Shown: positions 18,418-28,633 of the stretch, piece after piece
Position numbering within the stretch: the first letter of the stretch is position 1
Layout of the letters: each line of letters begins with the position of its first letter
From: Oscillospiraceae bacterium
GTDB taxonomy: Bacteria; Bacillota; Clostridia; Oscillospirales; Acutalibacteraceae
Length of the DNA stretch: 64,000 bases
Reading direction: 5' to 3'
Assembly: GCA_031256825.1 (NCBI GenBank)
Contig: JAIRPV010000004.1
Location: forward strand, 17,402 to 81,401
The notes under the pieces: model-generated
What the model saw: only the letters and a program-made list of their open reading frames with translations
Databases searched by the model: none
Told to the model about the DNA's origin: nothing
Position numbers and translations under genes: made by a program

Positions 18418-18441
18418 GGAAATTCCCCCTTTGAGCATTGC

Positions 18442-19758
18442 TCATTTGATCCCGTCATATATCTTGCCCCAAACCCGCACGGCATTCGGCTCGTAGCGGG
18501 AGGGGATCGCCAGGGCGTGGTATTTGAGCAGCTGGCTGGCGGCAAGTTTGGCCGCCATGCTCTGCAAAATCGGCGCGCGGCTGGCGCCCCGCACGCCGCG
18601 CACGGCCAGTTCCGGAAGGCTGAAGCGCATTTCCTGCCCGGTGCGCGCCTTGATCAGATCGCCGTCTTCCAGCAGTTTGTGCTCAAAAATATAATCCAGC
18701 GAAGCGGGTTTGAGCGCGAGCAAAAAGCCTTTGAGCACATCCAGCGAGGCGTGCACCGCGCCGTATTGCCGCATATAATTCACCTGATAGGGCCAAAGCT
18801 CGGCCACGCTGAAATCGGTCAGAGGATTTTTCTGGATCGTTTCGGCCAGCAGCCGCCCGGCGCGGATAGAGTTGCAGATGCCCGCGCCAATAATGGGCAC
18901 GGTCATGCCCGCCGCGTCGCCCACGGCGGCATACCCGTTGGCCACCATAAGGCTGATCGGCCGCCGCACGGGGATATTGCGCACCTGCCCGCCCCGGAGG
19001 ATTTGATCGCCCATTTCGGGGTGCCGCGGCAGAAGCGACTGCCGCACCTCTTCGGCGTAGTTTTGGCTGGTGTTGACGAACGATCCGCACATCAGATCAA
19101 CATATTCGCCTTCCCGGGCAATCCAGCTCACCGCCTGGCGCTTAAGCGGGAAGAAATATACGCTGAACGGATCGCCCAGCGGCCGCGCGCCCGTATGTTG
19201 ATAAAACGCGCGAAAGGCTGTGAAATATTGATCGCGCCGGAATTCCCGCACAATACCAAAATGGTGGGGCAGCTGCCGCCGGACGGGCGAGTTCATGCCC
19301 GCCGCGTCGATAACCAGATCGGCGGTTAAATCCTGCACCTGCGCGGGATTCCGCACGGCAAGCCCCGCCACGCGGTTGTTCTCTACGATAGGCCCCGCCA
19401 CCTCGGTCTCAAAACGCAGCCGCGCGCCGCCCTCCCGCGCAAAAGCAACCAGACGGCGCAGAATCTCCCGCCGCTCCATGGTTGATTCGGTGCACTCTTC
19501 CGGCGGCACATAGGAGGCAAAGCCCGCCGTGCACGAAGGGTTAAAAAATGTCATACTGCAAGCGGGATGGAATTGCCCCGGCTCCGGCATGGGGATGCCC
19601 GCCTCGCGAAAACTGGCCAGATTGAAGATATCCGTCCAGTCGTGGCCCAGGGTTTCTTCCCTCCCCCGCTCCACAACTGTGACCTGCGCGCCCTGCCGCG
19701 CCAGAAGCCCCGCGGCAACCAGCCCGCCATGGCCCGCGCCCGCTACAAGTATGTTCAT
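18442..19758 (-). CDS. FAD-dependent oxidoreductase (geranylgeranyl reductase-like)
   Basis: N-terminal GAGHGGLVAAGLLARQGAQVTVVE; VGDAAGMTVPIIGAGI. Confidence 0.8.
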   Translation of the reverse strand: MNILVAGAGHGGLVAAGLLARQGAQVTVVERGREETLGHDWTDIFNLASFREAGIPMPEPGQFHPACSMTFFNPSCTAGFASYVPPEECTESTMERREILRRLVAFAREGGARLRFETEVAGPIVENNRVAGLAVRNPAQVQDLTADLVIDAAGMNSPVRRQLPHHFGIVREFRRDQYFTAFRAFYQHTGARPLGDPFSVYFFPLKRQAVSWIAREGEYVDLMCGSFVNTSQNYAEEVRQSLLPRHPEMGDQILRGGQVRNIPVRRPISLMVANGYAAVGDAAGMTVPIIGAGICNSIRAGRLLAETIQKNPLTDFSVAELWPYQVNYMRQYGAVHASLDVLKGFLLALKPASLDYIFEHKLLEDGDLIKARTGQEMRFSLPELAVRGVRGASRAPILQSMAAKLAASQLLKYHALAIPSRYEPNAVRVWGKIYDGIK

Positions 19759-19915
19759 GCCCGCGCTCCTATCTGTTCTTGAGTTTTTTGTCCTTTGACG
19801 CGGAACAGCTGAAATTCTGTTCCGTAACGACTGTTCTTATTATACACGGTACCGCCAAAAATCTCTGTTGGAAAGCCAACAAAGGGGAAATATGATATCG
19901 GCGCCGCCCGCTGGG

Positions 19916-20830
19916 TCACATCGTGCTCAGGTCGTAGGGGGTGCGCTGATAGACAAAGTAATTGAGCCAGTTGGCAAACAACAGGTTGGCGGCGCTGCGC
20001 CAGCGCATTTGCGGCATACGGCAGGGATCGTCGTCGGGAAAATAATGGTGCGGCACATGGGGCGCCAGACCGCGCTTCACGTCGCGGAAATACTCTTTCG
20101 CCAATGTTTCGCGGTCATATTCCGAATGCCCCGTGGCGTATATGTTGCGGCAGTCGCTGTCGCACACCAGGTGCACGCCCGCTTCCTCGGAATACGAAAT
20201 CAGTTGCAGCGCCGGCACGGCGCGGATGTCTTGCCGCCGCACTTCGGTATAACGGGAGTGCGGCGCGAGGTATTCGTCGTCCATGCCGCGCACGAGCGGA
20301 TGGATGGGATCCATCAGCCGATGGGAGTATACCCCGGAAAGTTTTTGGGCCAACTGATATTTTGGCACGCCATGGTGAAAATAAAGCCCGGCCTGCGCGC
20401 CCCAGCAAATATGAAAAGTAGACCAGACATGGTGACTCGTCCAGCGGAAGATTTCGCAAAGCTCCGGCCAGTAATCCACTTGCTCAAAGGGCAGCTGTTC
20501 CACAGGCGCGCCGGTGATAATCATGCCGTCATAGCGGTTGTTTTGGATTTCGCCAAAGGTTTTGTAAAACTCCAGCAGGTGCTCCGGCGTTGTGTTCTTT
20601 GAGGTGTGCGTAGCCATTTGCAGCAGTTCCACATCTACCTGTAGCGGCGAATTGCTCAGCAGGCGAAGCAACTGGGTTTCGGTCTCGATTTTGGTCGGCA
20701 TCAGGTTGAGGATCACAATGCGCAGGGGGCGAATGTCTTGCCGCATGGCGCGTTCCTGGGTCATAACGAAAATATTTTCCATTTCCAGAATGCTGCGCGC
20801 GGGCAGCTGCGAATCAATTTTGATTGGCAT
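19916..20830 (-). CDS. metA: Homoserine O-acyltransferase (MetA family)
   Basis: MPIKIDSQLPARSILEMENIFVM; TGAPVEQLPFEQVDYWPEL; FHICWGAQAGLYFHHG. Confidence 0.93.
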   Translation of the reverse strand: MPIKIDSQLPARSILEMENIFVMTQERAMRQDIRPLRIVILNLMPTKIETETQLLRLLSNSPLQVDVELLQMATHTSKNTTPEHLLEFYKTFGEIQNNRYDGMIITGAPVEQLPFEQVDYWPELCEIFRWTSHHVWSTFHICWGAQAGLYFHHGVPKYQLAQKLSGVYSHRLMDPIHPLVRGMDDEYLAPHSRYTEVRRQDIRAVPALQLISYSEEAGVHLVCDSDCRNIYATGHSEYDRETLAKEYFRDVKRGLAPHVPHHYFPDDDPCRMPQMRWRSAANLLFANWLNYFVYQRTPYDLSTM

Positions 20831-20976
20831 ACGGAACGCTCCTTTCGGCTTTGGATGGGTTGGGTTGGCATGAATCAACAGGTATTTTTACAGTATATCA
20901 CATTTTGCGGCGTTAGGCAAGGAAAATTTTTTGTGGCCCTTGCAAGCCGGGAACTTCCCCGCTTATGGCGCAGCAA

Positions 20977-21005
20977 AAAACAGACGCCGGGGCGGCGTCT
21001 GTTTT
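20977..21005. terminator. Bidirectional terminator hairpin
   Basis: AAAACAGACGCC-GGGGC-GGCGTCTGTTTT. Confidence 0.8.
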
Positions 21006-21016
21006 GCGTGTTTGCG

Positions 21017-22375
21017 TCAGCTCTGCGGCTCGCTCGCTTCCAACTGCGCATCCGTGGGGATCACGTCGCTCATGGTGCCGTTCAGATACTGTTCGTAGGC
21101 GGTCATATCGAAATAGCCGGTGCCGGTCAGCCCAAAGAGAATCGTCTTTGCCTCGCCGGTTTCTTTGCATTTGAGCGCTTCGTCAATCGCCGCGCGAATG
21201 GCGTGCGCGCTTTCGGGCGCGGGCAAAATCCCTTCCACCTTGCTGAATTCCGCCGCCGCGCCGAAGACGGTGGTCTGCTCGTAGCTGACCGCTTCCATAT
21301 AGCCGTCGTGGTAGAGCTTGCTCAGCATGGGGCTCATGCCGTGGTAGCGCAGGCCGCCCGCGTGGTTTGCCCCGGGGATAAACCCGCTGCCCAGCGTATA
21401 CATCTTCGCCAGCGGCGTCACCTTTGCTGTGTCGCAAAAATCGTAGACGTATTTTCCGCGCGTCAGGCTCGGGCAGGAAGCGGGCTCCACTGCCAGGATG
21501 CGGGGGTTGGCCCTGCCTTGCAGCTTGTCTTGCATAAACGGCGCAATCAGCCCGCCCAGGTTGGAGCCGCCGCCCGCGCAGCCGATGACAAGATCCGGGT
21601 ATTCGTCGTAGAGTTCCAGCGCGGCCTTTGATTCCAGGCCAATCACGCTTTGGTGCAAAAGCACCTGGTTGAGCACCGAGCCCAGCACGTAACGGAAGCC
21701 CTCGTTGGTAACGGCCTTTTCCACCGCTTCGCTGATGGCGCATCCCAGCGACCCTGTGGTGCCGGGCATTTGCGCCAGAATCGCGCGCCCGGCGTTGGTG
21801 GTATCGCTGGGGCTGGGGATAATTTCAGCGCCAAAAGTATGGATGATGCTGCGCCGGTAGGGTTTTTGGTTATAACTGCCCTTGACCATGTAGACCGTCA
21901 GCGGCAGCTTAAAGTGCGCGCAGGCCATGGCCAGCGCCGTGCCCCATTGCCCGGCCCCGGTTTCGGTGGTCAGCCCCCGCAGGCCCTGCGCTTTGGCGTA
22001 GTAGGCCTGCGCGATGGCGGAGTTCAGCTTGTGGCTGCCCGAGGTGTTGTTGCCTTCGAACTTAAAATAAATACGCGCGGGCGTGCCCAGTTCTTCCTCC
22101 AGCCGATAGGCCCGGTGCAGCGGCGAAGGGCGGAAGGTTTTGTAGTAGTCGAGCACCTCGCCGGGAATATCAATCCAGGCGTCTGTGTTGTTGAGTTCCT
22201 GCCGGGCCAGTTCTTCGCAGAAGATGGGGAACAGCTCTTCCACTTTCAGCGGCTCGCCTGTGCCGGGATTGAGCAGCGCGGGGGGCTTTTCCGGCATGTC
22301 GGCCCGCAGGTTATACCATTGGGTCGGCGTTTTTTCTTCGGGCAGGATGATGCGGTTCGGGATGTTGGCTTTCAT
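21017..22375 (-). CDS. trpB: TrpB2-type tryptophan synthase beta-like protein
   Basis: GRPSPLHRA-like RPSPLHRAYRLEEELGTPARIYFKFEGNNTSGSHKLNSA; TTETGAGQWG. Confidence 0.92.
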   Translation of the reverse strand: MKANIPNRIILPEEKTPTQWYNLRADMPEKPPALLNPGTGEPLKVEELFPIFCEELARQELNNTDAWIDIPGEVLDYYKTFRPSPLHRAYRLEEELGTPARIYFKFEGNNTSGSHKLNSAIAQAYYAKAQGLRGLTTETGAGQWGTALAMACAHFKLPLTVYMVKGSYNQKPYRRSIIHTFGAEIIPSPSDTTNAGRAILAQMPGTTGSLGCAISEAVEKAVTNEGFRYVLGSVLNQVLLHQSVIGLESKAALELYDEYPDLVIGCAGGGSNLGGLIAPFMQDKLQGRANPRILAVEPASCPSLTRGKYVYDFCDTAKVTPLAKMYTLGSGFIPGANHAGGLRYHGMSPMLSKLYHDGYMEAVSYEQTTVFGAAAEFSKVEGILPAPESAHAIRAAIDEALKCKETGEAKTILFGLTGTGYFDMTAYEQYLNGTMSDVIPTDAQLEASEPQS

Positions 22376-22433
22376 GGTGTTTGCTCCTTCTTTGTTTTGT
22401 TGGGACAAGTTCAGCCGCCCCGGCCGGAGGCAT

Positions 22434-22646
22434 TAAAAAAGCCCCAATGAATCCCACGGGATTCATTGGGACAGGAAATTCCTGCGGTGCCACCCAATTT
22501 GCGGGGCATTCGCCGCCGCCACTTCATTCGCGCACGCCTCCCAGGCCCATTCCACGCATCCTTGCGGCCGCAATCCCAGCCCCTGCGGCTCTCTGTACGC
22601 CGGTTCGCGCGTGTACTCTTCCTGTTCATCGGCAAATAACATTCAT
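22434..22646 (-). promoter_or_regulatory. T-box riboswitch upstream of trpB2, probable Trp (UGG) specifier
   Basis: Minus strand: AGTA, AGAGAG and GGGTGGCACCGC T-box core (22495-22484), terminator CCCAATGAATCC/GGATTCATTGGG + T6, candidate specifier GCGTGGAATG. Confidence 0.85.
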
Positions 22647-22675
22647 ATTTTACTGCTTGCGGTGCGGATTGTCAA
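22647..22675 (-). promoter_or_regulatory. Promoter of the trpB2 T-box leader
   Basis: TTGACA, 17-bp spacer, TAAAAT. Confidence 0.8.
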
Positions 22676-22707
22676 GTGAATTATATTCACACTAAGCGCG
22701 CCGCCGT

Positions 22708-24006
22708 TCAGACGCCCTGCGCCGTGACGCAGTCATACCAATGCACATAACGTTCGCCATTGACGCGGAGCACTTCGCTGCCGGGCAAAAACTCCGTCCA
22801 AAGGCCGTATTGCTCCCGGCGCCAGTCGTTGCGATTGAACCGCCGCCACAGCACCGTGCGGCCATCCGCGCCGATAAATTGCTCGCCGAGCACCCCTTCG
22901 TCGTAGGTCTCCAGGTCAATCAGGCAAATCGTATCGTAGCTCCGGCCGCCAAGGCAAACCGTATAGCGCCCCACAACGTCCATGCAGGGCAAGCGCGGCG
23001 CGGTGAGAACGCTGCCTGATCGGGTGATCAGCCCCTTAGGCGAAAGGGCGATCGCGCGGCCGCAGTTTTCTTCGCCATAGCCCCAATTGCGCAAAAACTC
23101 GTCGCCGTCGAGAAAAGTAAAGCACTGCAATACGCCATCTTCCTCGTGGGCTTCGGCCAAAAAGCGGCTGTGGGTATCGGTCAGCTGCGCCACGAAAGCC
23201 CGGGTCACGCTGCGGCGGGCCGGAACCGCTTCATGCTGCCCGCCGTCAACTTCCTTTGCCGTAATGGCCACGCCCTGCGCGCCGTGCACGCTCGCCGGGC
23301 CTGTCACCTCCAGTTCGTAGGCTTCCGTGCGGCTGCGCCCCGGCTGATCATAGAGGCCAAAGCGCAGCTTTTCACCCAGCCTTGGCACAATGAACCAGCC
23401 CATCAGCTCTTCGCAGCGCACGCGGAAGGCGGGCTGCGCCGACGCTTCTATCTGGTATTCCGGCAGGATCACCGGCAGTTCGTGCAACATTTTGTCACAC
23501 CTTTCTGTTTGATATAGGGGCTGCGCGGCCCCTTGCCAAAGCCGCTGGAACCTGCCCCGCGCGGTATGGAGCCGGCTTTTGACCGTTCCAATCGGGATGC
23601 CCAGCCGAGCGGCAATCTCGTTTTGCGGCAGCTGCCGCCAATAATAGAGCGACAGAAGCTCCCGGTCGGCGGCGCTCAGCCCGGCAAGGGTTTCGCGCAC
23701 GTCGTCGCGCAGATCCAGCCCCGCGCGGGTTTGGAAAAGCTGCGCCTCGGGCAGGCACTCCAGCGGGACTTCGTTCCGGCGCGCCGCCCGCCGGAACCAG
23801 TCTCCGCACTTGTGCGACGCAATGCCCAGCAGCCAGGCCTTGCCGCGCGCCGGATCCTGGAGCGCGTCTTTCGCTTGGTAGGCCGCCAGGGCAATTTCTT
23901 GCAAAACGTCGTCGCCGTCGGCCTTGGAAGGCAGTTTACAATACACATACCGCTGCAAAACGCGCTCGTGCGCGGCATAGAGCGCGGAGAACTCTTTGCC
24001 TGTCAT
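22708..24006 (-). CDS. ECF-type sigma-70 factor with long C-terminal extension (~270 aa)
   Basis: Sigma2/sigma4 regions (DGDDVLQEIALAAYQ; IAARLGIPIGTVKSRLHTARGRF) then an unassigned C-terminal domain. Confidence 0.8.
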   Translation of the reverse strand: MTGKEFSALYAAHERVLQRYVYCKLPSKADGDDVLQEIALAAYQAKDALQDPARGKAWLLGIASHKCGDWFRRAARRNEVPLECLPEAQLFQTRAGLDLRDDVRETLAGLSAADRELLSLYYWRQLPQNEIAARLGIPIGTVKSRLHTARGRFQRLWQGAAQPLYQTERCDKMLHELPVILPEYQIEASAQPAFRVRCEELMGWFIVPRLGEKLRFGLYDQPGRSRTEAYELEVTGPASVHGAQGVAITAKEVDGGQHEAVPARRSVTRAFVAQLTDTHSRFLAEAHEEDGVLQCFTFLDGDEFLRNWGYGEENCGRAIALSPKGLITRSGSVLTAPRLPCMDVVGRYTVCLGGRSYDTICLIDLETYDEGVLGEQFIGADGRTVLWRRFNRNDWRREQYGLWTEFLPGSEVLRVNGERYVHWYDCVTAQGV

Positions 24007-24146
24007 GCGCCGCCCTCCTTTCGCCGCCTGATTCCTTTAAAACCGGTTTCACTGCAATAGTCGTCCGCGGGCCGCGATGCGTTCATATAAATGCAAAAAT
24101 AAAGCAGGGGCGGCCGCAGCGCGCCCCCGTTTTGTTTTTGCAAGCG

Positions 24147-26885
24147 TCAGTTCTTCCGCACATCGCCGCAGCAATTCTTGTATTTCTTTCCGCTCCCGCA
24201 CGGGCAAAGATCGTTCGGCCCAACTTTTTTGCCGGTGCGCCGCACAGGGCGCTTTGTGTCGCTCGCGTCGCCGCCGGCATTGGTTGCGGTCTCTTTTGCC
24301 ACTTCGCGGCGCTCGGTCTCGGCGCCGCTGCGCACGCGGAGGGTCAGCATAAACTTCACGGTTTCTTCGCGGATATTGCGGGTCATCTCTTCGAACATGT
24401 CGAAGCTTTCCATGCGGTAGGCCACGACGGGATCCTGCTGGGCATAGGCCCGCAGGCCGATGCCGCGCTTGAGTTCATCCATCGCGTCGATGTGATCCAT
24501 CCAGTAGGTGTCCACGCTGCGCAGCAGCACCATGCTTTCCAGCTGGCGCATGAGTTCCGCGCCAAGTTCCCGCTCGCGCGCGCCATACAAATCGTGGTAG
24601 CGGGCAATCAGCAGCTCTTTTGCCGCTTCGGGATCAAACTCGCTTTCCATAAAGTCGCCGGGTTCCATCAGCCAGCCGTTGTATTTTTCGCGCAGAGCGC
24701 CCACGTTCCAGTCGCTGCCCGCGTTTGTCTTCGGGCAGAAGAAGTCCACCGTTTCGGCAATCCCCTCTTCCGCCATCTTCAAGATAACAGGTTTTAGCTC
24801 TTCGCCATTCAGCACCCGGTCGCGCTGCGCGTAGATCATCTCGCGCTGCCGCGTCATCACATCGTCGTATTTCAACACATTTTTGCGGATGGCGAAGTTT
24901 TGCCCTTCAATCTTGCGCTGCGCGCCTTCAATCCGGTTGCTCACCATACGCGCTTCGATGGGCATATCCTCCGGCGTTTTCAGGGTTTCCATGATCTGGC
25001 TGAGCCGCTCGCCGCCAAACAGGCGCATGAGATCGTCTTCCATCGAAAGATAAAAACGGCTGGCGCCCGGATCGCCCTGCCGCCCGGATCGGCCGCGCAG
25101 CTGATTGTCGATACGCCGGGATTCATGCCGCTCCGTGCCCAGGATGAACAGACCCCCGGCCTCGATGACCTTCGCCGCCTCCTCTTTGATCTCCCGCTTG
25201 TGTTTTTCTTCCAGCTCCGTAAACACGCGCCGCGCGCTCAAAATCTCTTCGCTATCCGTTTCGGCAAAGCCCGTGGCCTCCACCAGCAATTCCTCGGCAA
25301 TGCCTATGCGGCGCATTTCGCTTTTGGCCATATATTCCGCATTGCCGCCAAGCATGATGTCCGTGCCGCGCCCGGCCATGTTTGTGGCGATGGTGACGGC
25401 GCCGAAGGTGCCCGCCTGCGCGATAATCTCGGCCTCCATCTGGTGATTTTTCGCGTTGAGGACATGATGCTTTATGCCCCGTTTTTGCAGCATGCGGCTG
25501 AGCAGCTCCGATTTTTCAACCGACACCGTGCCGACCAGCACAGGTTGTCCTTTTTCGTGGCAAGCCAGAATTTGCTCGATCACCGCGCCGTATTTTGCCG
25601 CCACCGTCCGATAAACCACGTCGGAATGATCGGTGCGGATCATGGGCTTGTTCGTTGGCGTTTCCACCACATCCAGGTTGTAGATCTCCTGGAACTCGTC
25701 GCGCTCGGTCATGGCCGTGCCGGTCATGCCCGAAAGCTTGTTATAAAGCCGGAAGTAGTTTTGGAAGGTAATGGTCGCCAGGGTCTTCATTTCGTTTTGG
25801 ATCTTTACGCCCTCTTTGGCTTCGATGGCCTGGTGCAAGCCCTCGTTGTAGCGGCGGCCATACATGATGCGCCCCGTGAATTCGTCGATGATCAGCACCT
25901 GATCGTCGGCCACCATGTAGTCCACATCCCGCTTCATCACGCCGTAGGCCCGAATGGCCTGGTTGATATGGTGCTGATAGCGGATGTTTTCCGCATCCAT
26001 CAGATTTTCCAGCCCAAAGTATTTTTCCGCCCGCTCCACGCCAATGCGCGTCAATGTTGCGCTTTTGGCTTTTTCGTCCACCAAAACGTCGGAATCCCCG
26101 GCCACTTCTTCGGCGTTCTGTTTGTCGTTGAGTTCTTTTACGCGGCAATAATCCAGGCTCTTCGCGAAGCTATTGGCCCGCTGGTATAGCTCCGTGGAAG
26201 CTTCGCCCCGCCCGGAAATGATCAGCGGCGTGCGCGCTTCGTCGATCAGAATGGAGTCTACCTCGTCCACAATGGCGAACACATGGCCGCGCTGCACCTT
26301 CTGTTCCAGGTACTGCACCATGTTGTCGCGCAGGTAGTCGAAGCCCATCTCGTTGTTTGTGCCGTAGGTGATGTCGGCGGCGTAGGCCGCGCGCCGCTGC
26401 TCATTTTCCAGGTCATGCACAATCAACCCAACGGTCAACCCCATAAACCGATAGACCTTGCCCATCCATTCGCTGTCGCGCCGGGCCAAATAGTCGTTGA
26501 CTGTGACGATGTGCACGCCTTCGCCGGAAAGGCCGTTGAGGTACGCGGGCAGCGTTGCCACAAGGGTTTTGCCCTCGCCCGTTCGCATTTCGGCAATGCG
26601 CCCCTGGTGCAGCAGCACGCCGCCGATGACCTGCACCGGGTAGTGCTTCATTTTCAGCACGCGCCAGGCGGCCTCGCGGCAGGCGGCAAAGGCTTCGGGC
26701 AGGATGTCATCCAAAGTTGCGCCCGCGGCCAGCCGCTCCCGCAGCTCGGGCGTTTTTGCTTGCAGCTCGGCGTCGCTGAGCCTGCCGTAGGACTCCTCCA
26801 GCGCCAGCGTTGCCTGCACCTGTTTATTCAGGCGTTTGATTTCTTTTTTACTGTAGTTTTTGCGGATGGATTCGATGAGGCCCAT
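24147..26885 (-). CDS. secA: Preprotein translocase ATPase SecA
   Basis: MRTGEGKTLVATLPAYLN; DEVDSILIDEARTPLIISG; C-terminal Zn-binding NDLCPCGSGKKYKNCCG. Confidence 0.97.
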   Translation of the reverse strand: MGLIESIRKNYSKKEIKRLNKQVQATLALEESYGRLSDAELQAKTPELRERLAAGATLDDILPEAFAACREAAWRVLKMKHYPVQVIGGVLLHQGRIAEMRTGEGKTLVATLPAYLNGLSGEGVHIVTVNDYLARRDSEWMGKVYRFMGLTVGLIVHDLENEQRRAAYAADITYGTNNEMGFDYLRDNMVQYLEQKVQRGHVFAIVDEVDSILIDEARTPLIISGRGEASTELYQRANSFAKSLDYCRVKELNDKQNAEEVAGDSDVLVDEKAKSATLTRIGVERAEKYFGLENLMDAENIRYQHHINQAIRAYGVMKRDVDYMVADDQVLIIDEFTGRIMYGRRYNEGLHQAIEAKEGVKIQNEMKTLATITFQNYFRLYNKLSGMTGTAMTERDEFQEIYNLDVVETPTNKPMIRTDHSDVVYRTVAAKYGAVIEQILACHEKGQPVLVGTVSVEKSELLSRMLQKRGIKHHVLNAKNHQMEAEIIAQAGTFGAVTIATNMAGRGTDIMLGGNAEYMAKSEMRRIGIAEELLVEATGFAETDSEEILSARRVFTELEEKHKREIKEEAAKVIEAGGLFILGTERHESRRIDNQLRGRSGRQGDPGASRFYLSMEDDLMRLFGGERLSQIMETLKTPEDMPIEARMVSNRIEGAQRKIEGQNFAIRKNVLKYDDVMTRQREMIYAQRDRVLNGEELKPVILKMAEEGIAETVDFFCPKTNAGSDWNVGALREKYNGWLMEPGDFMESEFDPEAAKELLIARYHDLYGARERELGAELMRQLESMVLLRSVDTYWMDHIDAMDELKRGIGLRAYAQQDPVVAYRMESFDMFEEMTRNIREETVKFMLTLRVRSGAETERREVAKETATNAGGDASDTKRPVRRTGKKVGPNDLCPCGSGKKYKNCCGDVRKN

Positions 26886-27046
26886 TTTGGTTTCCTTTCA
26901 GTATGCACAAATAGTCCTTATTCCCCTGTGTACTATTATATACCAAATTGCGCCGTCCGTCAAGTACCAACAGCGAAAAATGGCGGCAAAAAAGAAGGAG
27001 CGGCCCCGCCGCCCCTTCTTTTAAACAACGCTTTTGGCCTCAGCCG

Positions 27047-28516
27047 TTAATCCTTGCGCATCCACGACACCCAGCGGGAGGGCACGCCCCAGTCGGTCAG
27101 CAGATCATACAGCCCATTGCCAACGCCGTAATACAGCAGATCGGCAATGTTCTTTTGGAGGCTGAACTTCCCGTAGTCGGTGTATTTCATCCAGGCCCAG
27201 CCGCCCAGGAAGATGACGCACATCCACTGCGCGAAGGAATACTTCACCCGCACCGTGATTGTGACATGGCTCCCGTCGGGCGCTGTGATAGTGAGATCGT
27301 GCGCGCCGCGCTCTTTGCCGGCAACATAAAATTCTCCAGGCGATTCGTACCACCAGTACCAGTAATAGACATTAAGTTTTTCCGCGTCGTAAGAGAATCT
27401 CAGTACGTCCATGTCCCATGTCGTGCCTTCCAAAATGCCGGCCTGCAATAGCTCGATTTCATCGTGGTAAGCGATCCGTATCTCGTTGGACTTGACTTTC
27501 AGCACACGGTCGGCCTCTTTGGTCACCTTCACGGTATATTTGCCGTCGCCCCAAGCAGCGGTGCGCAGATAGTAGGTCTTGTCCTTTTCCAGGTGGTACC
27601 CGATACAGAAATCCAATGTCCCCTCGCCGTCACTATAACTGTCATCGCTGTAAGCAAGATATCTGCCCTTCTCGTCATGCAGTTGGCCCTGCGGGTCAAT
27701 ATAAGGCATTGTCAGCGGATCGCCCTCGCCGTCTTTGGGATACAGCGTTTGCCCATTTTGGCCGCCGCTGGATCGGAACTCATAATAACCGCTTTCGTCG
27801 GGTTGGAACTCGAACACCGTTTCGGTATCGCTCACCTGCACTTCTACAGCCGTGTTTAACAGCAGCGGTTGGCGCGGGTAACTCATCCATCTGGAAGACG
27901 GTTCGGTGCAGTGCAGGGTGATCGGCGTTTCGCCATAAAAGACACGCTCCTGCTCGAATGTGCCGTATTCGATTCCGTTCTCGGTCTTCACCAACGTGAA
28001 GTTGGTGTATTCCAGCCCATTGACAATAAGACGCGCCTCGTTGTCGCCCAGCTTCCAGCCATCCGGTTGCTTATCCCAGTCAAGGCGTACACCAAATGTC
28101 CACGTCAGCTTGCCCAGCGCGGGCGAATCCCCTTCGCCTGTTGCCGTGTCGTATTCCACGGTTTCTTCCTGCTTGAGCTGCCCGCCCTTCGCCTGAATGA
28201 CCAGGCCGCTCAGATCAATTGTCTCCAGATTAGCGTATCCGTCGGAGTAGAAGTAAATTTCGCCGCTGGCCGTGCCCGCCGTCTGGATGGTGACTGTGCC
28301 ATTCGCATCGTCTTCCGCATCCTGCGGGGCGGCTTGCGGTGCAAAGGATTTTTGCGCGCCCTTCATAAGGGGCGGCGGGGTTGCCTGCGTGGTGGTGAGG
28401 GTCGCGCTTCCTGCGTCTGCCGTTGCATCGGCCGCCGCGCCCGCCGTGCCGCCAACGCCGAGCAGCATCAGCGCAGCCAGCAGGATGGACAGGGTTTTTG
28501 TTGCCGTTTTTTTCAT
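27047..28516 (-). CDS. Secreted protein of unknown function
   Basis: N-terminal signal peptide; beta-rich body; no family recognised. Confidence 0.65.
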   Translation of the reverse strand: MKKTATKTLSILLAALMLLGVGGTAGAAADATADAGSATLTTTQATPPPLMKGAQKSFAPQAAPQDAEDDANGTVTIQTAGTASGEIYFYSDGYANLETIDLSGLVIQAKGGQLKQEETVEYDTATGEGDSPALGKLTWTFGVRLDWDKQPDGWKLGDNEARLIVNGLEYTNFTLVKTENGIEYGTFEQERVFYGETPITLHCTEPSSRWMSYPRQPLLLNTAVEVQVSDTETVFEFQPDESGYYEFRSSGGQNGQTLYPKDGEGDPLTMPYIDPQGQLHDEKGRYLAYSDDSYSDGEGTLDFCIGYHLEKDKTYYLRTAAWGDGKYTVKVTKEADRVLKVKSNEIRIAYHDEIELLQAGILEGTTWDMDVLRFSYDAEKLNVYYWYWWYESPGEFYVAGKERGAHDLTITAPDGSHVTITVRVKYSFAQWMCVIFLGGWAWMKYTDYGKFSLQKNIADLLYYGVGNGLYDLLTDWGVPSRWVSWMRKD

Positions 28517-28633
28517 GGAGACCACTTCTTTCTTCTTTGATTTATTTTAGCCGGTAAATTTTAGCACGTTGAAGAAGAAAATTTTGTCGAACCAAAACAA
28601 TGAAGTGAAAAGATTTTTCGAAAACCCCGTCGC

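Noticed and set aside
17965-19329. 454-aa + strand ORF over rodA and the FAD oxidoreductase
   Set aside because: Antisense shadow spanning two well-supported genes and their junction.
19801-19824. CGGAACAG-N8-CTGTTCCG palindrome upstream of the FAD oxidoreductase as a LexA/SOS box
   Set aside because: Does not match the Firmicute SOS consensus spacing and lies downstream of the probable -10; could be an operator, but too little support.
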